Positions 11,489-22,654 are shown, counted from the first letter of the stretch. The stretch: DNA of 64,000 nt from Ascaphus truei (GCA_036426205.1 CM071568.1:220087732-220151731), one strand, 5' to 3'. Notes: generated by a model from the sequence alone, not told the origin. Translations and numbers: made by a program.

Positions 11489-13360
11489 TTATAAAACCAG
11501 AGAAAGGACCTTCTAAGGGGACAGTAGAGTTCCTGCATGAACTGCTAAAAAACTAAGAACACAAAAACCGAATATCAGCTCCTAAAGCAGAGTGGTGGTT
11601 GAGCAAAGATAACAATCTATATTAGTAATGGCAATGTCCGGTATGTAGAAATAGGTAGCGGGAAGAGGGGAGACAAGCCATGGGGTTAAGCAAGGAATAA
11701 GACGCAGGGTATTTACAGAGAGGCTGGGATTCCCACCAGGCTGTGTGATCCCCTGTGTAGCTTCTCCTTACCCCCGTCTCCGAATACTGTTGTGTGGAGC
11801 CGCGCGCTCTCAATGTGTCACCACTTATCTGCTCCTCCGGCAACACTGGTTGAGCCGGTGGTGTCCTGCGATCCGTGAAGTACCAGAAACAAGAAGATGA
11901 TCGATTGGACTACGGCTTGCTGTAGAAAAAAGTTGGGGAACTCGCCAGTAGAAAAGATTAAAAGTCTTTATTGGAACTACATAAAAATAGACAACTCCTC
12001 CCACACGTTTCACGCCCACTATGGCGCTTTGTCAAGGAGTTTTGTCTATTTTTATGTAGTTCCAATAAAGACTTTTAATCTTTTCTACTGGTGAGTTCCC
12101 CAACTTTTTTCTACAGCAAGCTAAAAAAAACTAAGTGGTGTGCAGCTTGTGAAAAGCCAGCCTTAGAGGGCAATAAGCTTTGGGCAGACTGCCTTAAAGC
12201 TGCAGCAGGGGAGTCAAATTAGCAAATTAGTACTTTTCTAGCTTGGTTGAAAGATACAGTAAAACAAAGTGTTGATTCTGCAGTGCAGCAAGCAGTGAAG
12301 CCAACGCAAAAGAGAGCAAGGTCTCAGACCAGCATGGATAAAGTAAGCGATTCCTCATCAAATGAATCAGAGTTGATGTGTTACCAGGTGTCAGATGAGG
12401 AGTGTGATTCATCAGAGCAAGAAATGCAAACTGAAGAATCAGAATTTGATTTAGAAATGGTGAACACTCTTATAAAGGCCACGAGAGAAACATTGGAGCT
12501 AGAGGATAAGGAAGAAATGGTTCAAAAATCGGATAAATTACTCGGGACAAGACAGAAGAAAAACAGATGTTTTCCAATTCATCAAGTGATCAAGGAGATG
12601 ATACAGATGGAATTGTCACAGCCGAATAGAAAACTAAATATGCCGAAAAAGTTTAAAAGAATGTATCCATTTTCACAAGAAGAGGTAAAACACTGGTACG
12701 TCAGTCCTAAAATTGATGCAACAATTTCCAGGGTGTCCAGGAAAACAACTATACCAGTCGAAGATGCAGCATCCCTCAAGGATGTAATGGATAAAAAGAT
12801 GGATAGTGTTTTAAAAAAGGAATATGTAATCGCAGGGACAGCATGCAAACCAGCGATATCAACAACATCAGTGGCAAGAGCAATGCGGATATGGATTGCT
12901 AATATAGAGGAGGCATTGGAGAAAGGAGTAAAGAGAACTTCTATTCTGAAGGCGTTGTCAGAAACGTGGGCAGCGAACTACATAGCGGAAGCGTCACTGG
13001 ATGCAGTGAGACTGGCAGCCAAGTCAACGACTTGTACAGTAACAGCAAGACGAGCACTATGGCTCAGACACTGGATGGCAGACAGCTTCCAAGAACAGTT
13101 TATGTAACTTGCCCTTTGAAGGAGAATTCCTATTTGGGAATAAATTGGATGCAATTATAAATAAAGCGTCAGGAGGTAAAAGCCCGTTTTTACCACAAGA
13201 GAGTAGAAATAGAAGATATGGCCCTACATTCCATCAGACGGAAAAGACACAGTATAGGGAAGCAAGAACATATTGTCCTGGAAAACCGTTTTCAAGGCAA
13301 ACGTCATGGAGATGCGGACAGAATAAGTTTTTTCATGGCGCCAGAGGAAAATTCTCATGA
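11489..13360 (+). pseudogene. DIRS ORF1 (gag-like), split by insertion and frameshifted
   Basis: The frame GTVEFLHELL ends at 11557, is interrupted by the 562-bp insertion, and resumes at 12120 with KTKWCAACEKPALEGNKLWA and DCLKAA, a CxxC..C box also seen in the second relic. A TAG at 12220 breaks it, then an open frame from 12223 runs to 13107 with ISRVSRKTTIPVEDAASLKD, and after one more shift FLFGNKLDAIINKASGGKSP leads to 13360. The protein would package element RNA; no enzyme motif is present. Homology to 61524-61324 on the other strand supports the call. Confidence 0.85.
11558..12119. mobile_element. Palindromic insertion in DIRS gag
   Basis: It is flanked by GCTAAAAAACTAAG (11544-11557) and GCTAAAAAAAACTAAG (12120-12135), a target duplication of about 14-16 bp. 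The right half is a palindrome: arm 11914-11999, loop 12000-12033, arm 12034-12121. The loop carries, on the minus strand, a TTGACAAAGCGCC..GGCGTGAAACG series, a degraded form of the hammerhead-like core seen at 3509 and 16803. No protein. A Penelope-like or other non-autonomous retroelement is inferred. Confidence 0.65.
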
Positions 13361-13557
13361 AGGTCAGGGTGTCCAGCGAGTTCCAGTTGGGGGAAAACAG
13401 AACCAATTCGAAGCGACATGTGCCTAATCAATAAAAGACAGGTGGGTACTACAGATCATTTTTTTTTTTAGGGCACCACCTGGAGTTCAAGAACATTCCA
13501 AGAAGGGATATATTTTTAAGAACTAAATATACTTAGAAGAAAGAAAAAATAAAGCAA

Positions 13558-14440
13558 ATGAGTTTGATCTTGAAGGATTTATTCAAGGGTTCCTCAATGA
13601 CAGGGGAAAGGGGCATTTATTCCAAAATCTTCTTGATAGAGAAGGCATCAGGAGGATGCAGAGCAGAATTGGATCTAAGAACAATAAATACCTATTTAAA
13701 AGTAAGAAAATTCAAAATGATTTCATTAAACATCATCATTCAAGAAGCAAAACCAAAGGATTGGATGATATCAATAGATCTATTTACCTATCTATTGCCT
13801 ATTTACACATTCCTATAGATTAAAGACATTAAAAATGTTTCAGATTTACAGTAAATCAACACTGCCAATATACGGCTCTGCCATTTTGGACTGGCAACGT
13901 CTCCCAGAACATTCACAAATGTGTTAGCCCCATTGATAGCAGAATTAAGGAAAAGGGGCCTGGAGATTTATCCATATCTAGACGAGATCCTGATCAAGTC
14001 ACAAAAAAGAGAAAAACTGCTACTAGACAGAAACATTGTCGTGTCTTTTCTAGAACAGCATGATTGGATCATAAATGTCTACAAGAGCCAGCTAATGCCA
14101 ACACAGTCACTAAAATTCCTTGGGAGTATAATTTTGCAGCAGAAGGAGAGGTGCGATTGCCACACTCAAGGATCCAAGATATTGAAAATCAGACAAGAAC
14201 GCTCAGAACAGCAAACACATCATCATCAGCAGACTGCATGAGACTTCTGGGAAAGTTTACTTCAACGTTAAACGTAGTAAAATGGGCAGGTCTACACATG
14301 AGAACCTTGCAACAATTTTTTTTACAACAGTGGAACGGAGATCCCAAGGATGTAAGACAAAAAATATACATATACCCGCACACAAAGAGAGAACTAAGAT
14401 GGTGGGAAAGACACAGAACCTATTAAAAGGACATACGTTG
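13558..14440 (+). pseudogene. DIRS reverse transcriptase, frameshifted
   Basis: The frame from 13558 gives IYSKIFLIEKASGG, AELDLRTINTYLKV and PKDWMISIDL (catalytic motif A), then shifts. The frame from 13921 continues LAPLIAELRKRGLEIYPYLD; the active-site box is YLDE (Glu codon at 13984-13986) in place of YLDD, so even without the frameshifts a catalytic aspartate is lost. IQDIEN and the CMRLLGKFTSTL connection segment follow in a third frame. The enzyme would copy element RNA. Confidence 0.88.
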
Positions 14441-14451
14441 CACCAGAAACA

Positions 14452-14815
14452 ATGGGTAACAATCACCACAGACGCAAGCAGCGTAGGTTGGGGAGCCCTA
14501 TTGGGGGACTTACTGGTACAGGGTTCTTGGACAGCCAAAGAACAACAGTTATCATCAAACCTGCTGCAACTCAAGGCAGTGCAGAAAGCATTGGAAGCAT
14601 TCCAAAGCCAGGTAAAAGATGGAAATGTACAAATAAAGTCAGACAACAGAGCCATGGTAAAATATATAGCCAAGCAAGGAGGAACAAGAAGCAAAAGACT
14701 GATGAGTCTAACATCAGAGATTCTATCATGGGCAGAAGGCTATGTTACAGATATAACAGCCGTACATATTCCAGGGCCGGAAAATATTAAAGTCGATTTT
14801 CTCAGTCGCAACCTG
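14452..14815 (+). pseudogene. DIRS RNase H domain
   Basis: In the open frame 14282-15028 the series TTDASSVGWGALLGD (first Asp at 14471), LLQLKAVQKALEAF, IKSDNRAMVKYIAKQGG and VDFLSRN marks an RNase H of the DIRS/gypsy type. The usual catalytic Glu before the LKA box is Gln here (codon CAA at 14567-14569), which would abolish RNA cleavage. The rest of the frame to 15028 (WGQPEIDLIATHQNRKM) is the DIRS linker that precedes the recombinase. Confidence 0.88.
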
Positions 14816-15056
14816 ATTCACCCGGGAGAATGGTCGATAAACAACCAAGTATTCCACAGGTTGGTAGAATGCTGGGGACAGCCAGAGATAGATTTGATTG
14901 CTACTCACCAAAACAGAAAGATGGCAAATTATTGCGCAAGGCATTTTCATCCCACCGCAAGCCCTCAGTCTCGAGTGGTAATTCAATCTGGCATCAGTTT
15001 CCTCCAACTCCTCTCATTTCAAAGCTAGTGAGGAAGATCAGGAGCGATCAAGCGAA

Positions 15057-15748
15057 GTGATACTGGTTGTATCATATTGGCCGAGGAGACCATGGTTTGC
15101 CCATCTGATAAACATGGCAATAGACACTCTGTGGCATCTTCCAAATATCAAGGAACTGATGCAACAAGGACCAGTATATCACCCAGACCCCAAACAATGG
15201 GGCTTGGAGATTGAGTGGGAGACATTGAGAGAAAAAGGATGTTCAGATAGAACAATAAAATCTTTGTTGAAAGCAAGAAAAACATCTACTTCAACCGTGT
15301 ACTATCGAATTTGGTTATGCTTCAGAGACTGGTGTGTGAAACAGACAAAAGTTTTTTTTCTCCAAATACTGTGACACTAGTAGAATTTTGACAGGAAGGG
15401 TTTGATAGAGGACTCGGCCTCAGTTCATTGAAGATTCAAGTTTCGGCATTGTCGGCACTGTTAGAGAAGAATCTAGCAACTGAGAGACTTATTCGTTTCT
15501 TACAAGCGGTCAAGAGATTAAGACCAAAAGTTAAGAGTAGAGTGCCGACATGGGACCTGTCACTGGCACTGGATATTATCACTATGCACCCGTTCGAACC
15601 TATCGATCAAATACCCTTAAAGTTACTATCATGGAAGGTGACATTCCTGATAGCTACCACATCAGCAAGGAGAGTGGGAGAATTACAAGCCGCTTCGTCA
15701 GCTGTTGCGCCGACTTCTTCAAGGGTCCCTGCTGATGAAACGGCGTAG
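15057..15748 (+). pseudogene. DIRS tyrosine recombinase, C-terminus missing
   Basis: The first frame (15057-15374) gives SYWPRRPWFAHLINMAID, QQGPVYHPDP and STSTVYYRIWLCFRDWC; after a stop and shift the second (15428-15748) gives KIQVSALSALLEKNLA and LLSWKVTFLIATTSARRVGE, containing the first catalytic Arg. The expected H-x-x-R and the nucleophile Tyr are absent; at about 15730 the sequence changes to an unrelated repeat. The recombinase would integrate circular element DNA without a target duplication. Confidence 0.88.
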
Positions 15749-16620
15749 GTTCGCGTCATCAATGTCCGACAGCTGACTGTGAGAGGAGTGCCTAATCGCA
15801 TGTGAGGAGTGAGAGGAACTATTTCAGTTATATTGGCGGAACAAAGTGGAAGGCTGCATTTGTCTTTCTGTCTGGCTGAGTCTGAGTCTGACATCAAGCA
15901 GAGACACGAGTGAATATTCAATTTGAACGAATACAGCTGTCTTGTGTGAGGGGGTAATCCAGGAAGTGGAAGTGGAACAGCGTCTCCAGTGTTACCTGGA
16001 TCAGCATCACATGTTCATCTCCAGCGTGATTTCGTTGGTGTGCTGACGGAGGGACGCGGAGACCCCTGTGGTCATCGCGGTTACATCCTTTGGTGAGACC
16101 ATTCCTTAATCCCTTGCCTATGCTATTTGCTTACCCCCATCTCCATCTATAGAGGTAAATATCAGCCTGATTTCTCCACGTTTGCATCTGCAATCTATCA
16201 TCTGACGGGTCAATTACCTCTCCCCATTTGTTGCTCCAGTCATTTGCTACCTATCGAGTGACAATTCCTCCCACATCTCACTGCCTCCTACATTTGCGCT
16301 ATTGGACATTTTTTGGTCACATTTCCCTTCTTTTTTATTTTCAAGAGTACTCTTGTTTTTTATTGTCATATATTGTGTTTATTGTGTCTATTAGCATCAT
16401 TGTGTTTGTTTTAATCTGTTCAGTCACCTAGCCTTCCTTGCTTAATTAATAAATGTTCCTGTTTTTTATTGCTATACAGGATTGCGCCTTTTTTCTTTCT
16501 TCCATTTAATCAGGATATGCACATCCTCATTAGGGCTGCATCCTGCTAGCTCATTTCACCTGGGTCAGTACATTTATTAGCCACCCATTTACTCACTTAT
16601 AGTATTTAATTTGTGTTAGT
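15730..16620 (+). repeat. Unclassified repeat replacing the DIRS 3' end
   Basis: It starts at GCTGATGAAACGGCGTAGG in the middle of the recombinase gene and has no coding content; the right part is T-rich with AATAAA-like motifs (16448). Its first bases resemble a hammerhead core lacking stem II (CTGATGA overlapping GAAAC). The right boundary is unclear. Confidence 0.35.
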
Positions 16621-16794
16621 CCTAGCGCTTTCTGTGATATATATAAAGATAACAGCAGGCACGTCAAAGGCTCCAAAGAAATAGGTGCTTGTTCAACAAA
16701 AATTACAGGAAACCAGGTGTCCCACCAAGGAGACAAAAAACAGCACTCAAGGTAAATTGCAAAAGTGTATTTGAAAAAAAGCAGGCACATATAA

Positions 16795-16845
16795 ATCCAA
16801 CGTTTCGGTCCTGTATAGGACCTTCCTCAGGGGCGTGCTGGAGAA
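16795..16845 (-). ncRNA. Hammerhead-ribozyme-like core in a Penelope-like repeat
   Basis: On the minus strand CTGAGGA (16830-16824) is followed by an extra A, a 6-bp stem II GGTCCT..AGGACC with a 4-nt loop (16822-16807), GAAA (16806-16803), AC/GT as a minimal stem III, and a GG that can pair with the CC preceding the CUGANGA box. All core boxes are present; the single extra A before stem II departs from consensus. The surrounding 16640-16990 is a non-coding repeat. Confidence 0.5.
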
Positions 16846-17011
16846 CACTGCCCAAGGAAAACATATATACCCATCACCCACCTGTGTGCATAATCAAGAA
16901 CCAGCTGATTGTAATTAAAAACGGGAGTACTGTAGGCACATAGGAGCGGCTCAGTGCCCCTGCTCCCTATTGCAGTCTGCTTCTGCCTACACTCCCATGG
17001 TTACAGACGCT

Positions 17012-17766
17012 TTAGTTGCGTCGCCATGGCAACGGGGGATGCCTTAGAATGACTGGTGTGCTCACTGGCTCCACCCGCAGGCGCACATGTGCGGTGTGTC
17101 TGGCATTGATAGCTAAGTGTAAACAGAGGAGTGGTGAGGCTGAGCTGCTGCACAGTGATGACAGGGCTCCCATGCGTCCGGATACTTTGTTGAGCCTTGG
17201 GACCATGAATAGTCTTTTGGAGTCTGATCTCAGGTGATAGGTACTGCATGTGGTAGGGGTGAGGAGCTTGTTCAGGTAGCTGGGTAGCTTGCCCATGAAG
17301 AATTTAAATGCAAGACAGGAAAGGTGAACTTTGCGCCTAGACTCTAGTGTTGACCAATCTAGTTCTTTGAGCATTTCGCAGTGATGTGTGTTGTAGTTGC
17401 ATTGGAGAACAAAACGACAAATTGAATTGTAGAGGATGTCAAGTTTGCTAAGGTGGGTTTGAGGAGCCGAGCCATATACTATGTCTCCATAGTCAATAAT
17501 TGGCATTAGCATCTGCTGTGCGATACGCTTTCTGACCAGGAGACTTAGGGAGGATTTGTTCCTGTAAAGTACCCCTAGTTTGGCATAGGTCTTGGTTGTC
17601 AGGGTATCAATGTGCATCCCGAATGATATATATATATATATATATATATATCTCACGGCCGTGACCAAATGTCCTATTCCGCATTTAGGGACCCCTGAGA
17701 AACGCAATTTGTCATTAACTTCCTCAACAAAAGGAAGAGTGTCAAATTTATTCTCTTAGCATGGCT
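17012..17766 (-). pseudogene. Non-LTR retrotransposon reverse transcriptase fragment (C-terminal part)
   Basis: The minus-strand frame contains KLGVLYRNKSSLSLLVRKRI, MPIIDYGDIVYGSA, LYNSICRFVLQC, YNTHHCEMLKEL and HLSCLAFKFFMGKLPSYLN, the typical region downstream of the RT active site in LINE families. Upstream lies the interrupting TA repeat (17626-17651), which is translated as a YIYIYI run. The active-site box is not in the window segment, and the end beyond about 17250 reads into unrelated sequence. A dead fragment; the exact clade is not resolved. Confidence 0.8.
17626..17651. repeat. (TA)n microsatellite within the LINE fragment
   Basis: A short TA run that interrupts the LINE reading frame. 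Confidence 0.9.
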
Positions 17767-17901
17767 AGCTTTGTTTAAGGACGTCAATTAGACAAAACAT
17801 TTTCTGGCTAGCTATGTGGAATTGCACCTTTTTAAAGGGGCTTTTGTGTCTAATAAGCCTCTCTATGCTTTCTATTGTGATTGTCTTTTTTCTTATAGGC
17901 T

Positions 17902-18311
17902 TTAAAGCAGCAATCCAAGCTGTGTTTCCTCCCCTCCCCCCCCCCCCCCCCCCCCCATTTATTATGTACATCAATACAATCCACACAATTGTAAGTTATT
18001 ATCTAAGTTGCCAACCAATCGGCAAAGATTATTATGCTCAGGGATTCACTAAATGGCTGTCACTGCAGCAGACGAGGACCAAATATGAAAGGTTCTGTGG
18101 GGAAGATCATGTGACCATGCAGTCACTAGATACAGTTGGTGCACTGCTAGAGAGAAAAAGGGTGTGCCAGAGTGTTTCAGAAGTGGAATGGGATGCGACT
18201 TTGTAAATGGTTGCAATAAAACAAAAAATGCTTGTTACATTATAATACATTCAAAATGTAATTCAGAGTTTTTTTTAAAACACACGGATATTGCTTGGTC
18301 TGCAGTTTTAA
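17902..18311 (+). mobile_element. TTAA-flanked MITE, copy A
   Basis: TTAAAGCAGCAATCCAAGC at the left and GCTTGGTCTGCAGTTTTAA at the right are inverted termini bounded by TTAA, the target of piggyBac-type elements. The interior is shared with 18642-19109 (opposite orientation) and 52353-52768. It contains a C22-like homopolymer at 17934-17956. Non-coding. Confidence 0.8.
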
Positions 18312-18641
18312 CACATCAAGCATTTTCTATATTTTAGTAGTTGAAGGTGAAAAATGTTTTACACTTGGGACATAATGTTTTTGTGTGTAATAATTAAATG
18401 TGTATTCTAAGATTTTATAAGAAACATTTTCAAAAATAAAATAGCAGTGAGGTTTTATAGTGGCCATTTAGCGCACAATAGTCAAATTAAGATATATAGT
18501 GTGTTCTGTGTTATTCACAAGAAAATAGTTTATCTTTTATGTTCTATTTGTTGCAAATGTACACATAGATATTCAGTGTGACCTGATCCTGTGTCATACA
18601 TAAACCTTGTTGATCGTCAACATAGCAACAAGTTATTATCA

Positions 18642-19109
18642 TTAAAACTGCAGATCAAGCACTATCCTACGTGTTTTTTTTAATGAATCAGTTCTGTACT
18701 ATGAGAAAATACATGCAGCATTTTTTTTAAACAACTCTGACATTTTTAATGTATTATAATGTAACACACATTTTTGTTTCTGTAGCAACCATTTACAAAG
18801 TAATATCCCTTTCTTCTGAAACAGGCTCTGGCACACCTCTTTTTGAGCCCTGCCCTCTCTCTAGCAGTGCACCAATTGTATCTAGTGATTGCCTGGTCAC
18901 ATGATCTTCCCCACAGAACTTAGCATCTTTTGTCCCATCTGTTGCACTGACAGCCATTTAGTGAACCCCAGAGCTGAATCTTTACCAACTGATCACAGGA
19001 GAACAGATCGATCGGCAACTTGGCTAATTACTTATCATTATGTGGATTGTATTGATGCACATTTTAAAGGGGGGAGTGGGGAAAACGGCAGCTTGGACTG
19101 CTGCTTTAA
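18642..19109 (-). mobile_element. TTAA-flanked MITE, copy B (inverted)
   Basis: The same family as 17902-18311 in reverse orientation, 330 bp away: TTAAAACTGCAGATCAAGCA at the left and GCTTGGACTGCTGCTTTAA at the right. Shared interior landmarks include TCTCTAGCAGTGCACCAATT and ATGATCTTCCCCACAGAAC. Confidence 0.8.
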
Positions 19110-19779
19110 GAAAGGGCTATTCAGATCATGCTTTCAATTCTAAGTATTAGCTGGTCTGACTTCATTATATATATTTCCATGTTTTGGGGGGTGGTATTTT
19201 AGAATGTCTCCATTAAGCATATCTTGAAAGCATAACAGTAATGCACAGTAATGCAGTTTAGAATTTGCGCTACACGGAGCTGCTTGATGTTGCTTTCTCC
19301 ATATCCTTTGTCATTTATTGTGATAAAATAAAAAATGCAGAACAGATGTAGGGTGACATAGAACTGTCATTATTTGATATTAGACTTTCAATTTCTTTAG
19401 GTGCTGTGAACTTTAATTGGACAATTTTATGTTTAAATAAAGACATTTTTGAAGAGGTGGAGTTCAGGCAATGTCAGTCCAACTTATTTTTTGGAAATAT
19501 ATATGTGTTTGTTCCTGGAACTGTGAACTCTTGTGTCTTAAGGAACATTGGGTCTTCCTTCCTTTATTTTCCAAGTGTACCCCCATTAAAGTCAGCACCA
19601 TTTATGTCAAAGAGGAATTCACTAACTTCTTGCACCTACTGTATATGTAAATGTAACTATATGTAAGTTGCAAGAGATTTTAAATTAGGATACACTTCAT
19701 CTATTATGCTTTTGATGTTGCCAAGTCATTTAAAAAATAATAAGAAAAAAGAAAGACACCTCCATAAAGGACATGCTTA

Positions 19780-20350
19780 GGAAATTATATCTTGCTCGGG
19801 ACGGAACAGCCAGGTTCAGCTCCAACATTTTCATTACAGCATGTAAAACATAATTTGGGAATGAACCTTTATTCCATTTGATTTTCAATGTCATCTCAAC
19901 CCGGCTTACCAGAAGAATTAAGCGAGAGAGCTAGCACCCACCATTACATTTGCTTGTAGGGTTTTTTTTTTTTTTTAATGGAATGGAGCAGCTTTTACAT
20001 GGACAAAGAGAAATGAAATAACTTTCAATGAAAGAAACAGGCCTCATTAGAGCCACCAACAGCAGTTATTGACAGCTATACTTCCTATTAACAAGGAGCA
20101 TTTAACTAAGAGTTTGGCTGTTGGATCTGTGGAGTTGATCTAATTTGCTAGCATTAATTAGTTTCTTTTCAGCATGGACACTTGGTGCTCACAGCTATAG
20201 ACTTGGAGAACTAATTAGGATGGAGAATTGAACAGAGTGTGGTAAAGCATTAACCTTCAACCATAACCAGCTGGGGCTATGATAAAGACCATAATGCCCA
20301 AATGTTCCCTATTCAGGTAAAGAGTACCCTAATGAATATCAATTTCAGCA
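19780..20350. promoter_or_regulatory. Candidate conserved non-coding block
   Basis: A complex, low-repeat stretch with several homeodomain-type TAATTA cores (20153-20160, 20211-20217), CATTAGAG and ATTGACAGCTAT segments and no open frame. It lacks the terminal repeats of its neighbours. The call is by sequence texture only; conservation is untested. Confidence 0.25.
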
Positions 20351-21676
20351 AGCTGACATATATTTTTTTACCATCCATTCTTAGTCTTTCAGAAGTATAT
20401 TTTTATGTTTGCATTATATGTCTACATATCACAAATGTAGTGTTAAGTTAACATTTTCTTATGACGCCACACTATCAAAACCTACGTTGCAAGGAAGAAA
20501 TAAACTGCACGTGCCTTAATAAATGAAAATACGGTAAACATAATCTGTCCAAAGACATTGGTATAATGCAGGGGCAGAATTTTGCACTGGCTGCAAAACA
20601 GCTGCATCTCATAACATTGAGCAGCGGCTTTAGCATCTGGACAGTGGGCAGGTTAGATGTAATAAAGCTTATCAGAAGTATGTCTTGTGGACCAGTCTGT
20701 TGACCCGCCCAGGTAATTTAACATGCATCCATCTCTATACTTATATCATTATTTATTTCTACATTTTTCAATTCCTATAATGTTACATTGGTGTCATTTA
20801 CTAAAACACATGACCTGTTGCAGCATGGTATGTCGCCCATTCTATTAACTGATATATCTTTATAACAACTAGCACACTTTACTGAATGACCGCATAGTGC
20901 TGACAGAATATCGAGTTCTGTACCCTGTCAGCAATTTATAATGCATGTTTATTGAAGTTAAACACAATGCACGGTCCACCATTTTAATGCCATTTTTAAA
21001 TACCTAATAAACCTGTTACTGACAAATTGCCATCTGACATGAAAATCTTATGAGAAGGCAATATCTTCCCAAAATTGTTTACAACATAATTAGGGCACTA
21101 ATTTGTATACTAATCTCGACTTCTGCCGTTTTGAAACCTTTATGCACACTATTGCACGTATGAAGGACATCTATTGGCCCACTGACTGACCAATATGGAC
21201 TTCTTTTATGACCCATGTTATCTACTAGAACTTTGCACTGATTCCTAAGTAGTGTCATTGAAAACATTATGATTAAATGTTAAAGGGTAATATATAGGCG
21301 TGTGAACGTTATTAGATCTTAAGTAAATTGAAAGCAACCTGATTTTTGATTTAACTTGGTGCACTTTGGTGCACCAGTCTTGCTACACAGAAACACATCA
21401 CCTTTTAGAGCGTAAAAATGGTGGACCAAAAGGAAGCCAAAGAGAATACCTGACTTTCCTCTCCTGCTTCTCTTACATCTTTCCACTGTCATCTGTGTCA
21501 GGGCCATTGTATAATACAGTGATTTCCAGCCTTTTGTGGCAGATGCGTAGAGACAACATAATAAAGTTGAAAATGTAATTGAAAAAAATCCAGATATGAA
21601 AAAGTTACGCTATGTTTAACTCTGCAATAAAAAAACAATTTTATTTGCACCAAAATAATTCTGTTTTTTTATTAAT

Positions 21677-21957
21677 TTCCAAACCAGGGTGTGCAGCGCA
21701 CAGCAAAGATAGAGAGAGCAGTCTTGCAATAACAGTCCTTTATTAATGGGTCTATGGATGTGGGACAGCAGCAAACCTTCAACGCGTTTCGTTCAGAGAA
21801 CTTTATCAAGAAGAAACCTTCTTGATAAAGTTCTCTGAACGAAACGCGTTGAAGGTTTGCTGCTGTCCCACATCCATATGACCCATCAATAAAGGACTGT
21901 TATTGCAAGACCTGCTCTCTCTATCTTTGCTGTGCGCTGCACACCCTGGCTTTTGGA
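21677..21957. repeat. Long palindrome with hammerhead-like boxes in both arms
   Basis: Arms 21677-21810 and 21821-21957 are near-perfect inverted copies around a 10-bp centre. Each arm carries CTTGATAAAG, a GTTC..GAAC stem, then GAAACGCGTTG reading outward from the centre. Box order resembles a hammerhead, but the first box departs from CUGANGA at two positions. Each arm also carries AATAAAGGACTGTTATTGCA. Confidence 0.85.
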
Positions 21958-22649
21958 ATCTTTATCCCACTTCAGCTGCACGCTTTGGAAGGGAGGCACT
22001 GGGAAGAAGCAATATCGTGAGTACATTACCTGGGGCTAACCCAATGAGGAAGGGGGGGGTGTCTTTGGACAACCCACCCCAACCTTCAGGGTACCTTATG
22101 CCCTCTTAAGGCTTAGTACTGCTACTTTTATTCATTATACCCAGTTTACGCTCCCTTCCATCACATACGGTCCCAGCACTTTCTGAGCACCATCCCACAA
22201 ACAAACTGTTTTTTATTAATCAAGATTTAGCTACGTTTGAGGAAATAAGTTATTAATATTTGTGTACTTTTACAAATAGTGTTTTTTTTTTAATTTTTAT
22301 CTGGACATGGATTACATTTGTACATGAAAACCATTTCTACTATTCAGTGAATTAAAAGTAAACTAAAACAAAACAGTATAAAAAATATGAGTGATATTGA
22401 TTGTATTTTCAGAGCCTGCTGTGTGTGCTAGGTCTGTTACACGTGTTAAACATGCAAACTTCTTGATAAATACATACATGTACTGTATGGCACTGGGAAA
22501 TTGGTTAAAAGAGAATTCTCTTCTCTTCCAGTTATGTGATGAGTATGTGAGTTTCTGGGTAATGTGTAAATATAGTGATTTTTAAGTGATAAGACAGAAC
22601 AACGTTTTTATAGAGCACTTTAAACTTTTTTACACGTGCTAAACTTTGC

Positions 22650-22654
<5 letters not shown>

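Larger units (their letters stand above)
10743..15750 (+). mobile_element. DIRS-type tyrosine-recombinase retrotransposon relic, 3' truncated
   Basis: The order is terminal repeat (10743-10885), gag with CxxC box, reverse transcriptase, RNase H, and tyrosine recombinase that stops after its first catalytic Arg. This order and the absence of an integrase define DIRS elements. It is interrupted in gag by 11558-12119 and abuts an unrelated non-coding repeat from about 15730. Multiple frameshifts show it is dead. The second relic at 57530-62655 shares the same terminal repeat. Confidence 0.9.

Noticed and set aside
12247..13107. 286-codon frame as a host gene
   Set aside because: It lies between a DIRS terminal repeat and DIRS RT, and has a homologue in the second relic; it is the element's gag.
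17012..17707. 231-codon minus-strand frame as a host gene
   Set aside because: It matches LINE reverse transcriptase C-terminal sequence and is interrupted by a TA microsatellite.
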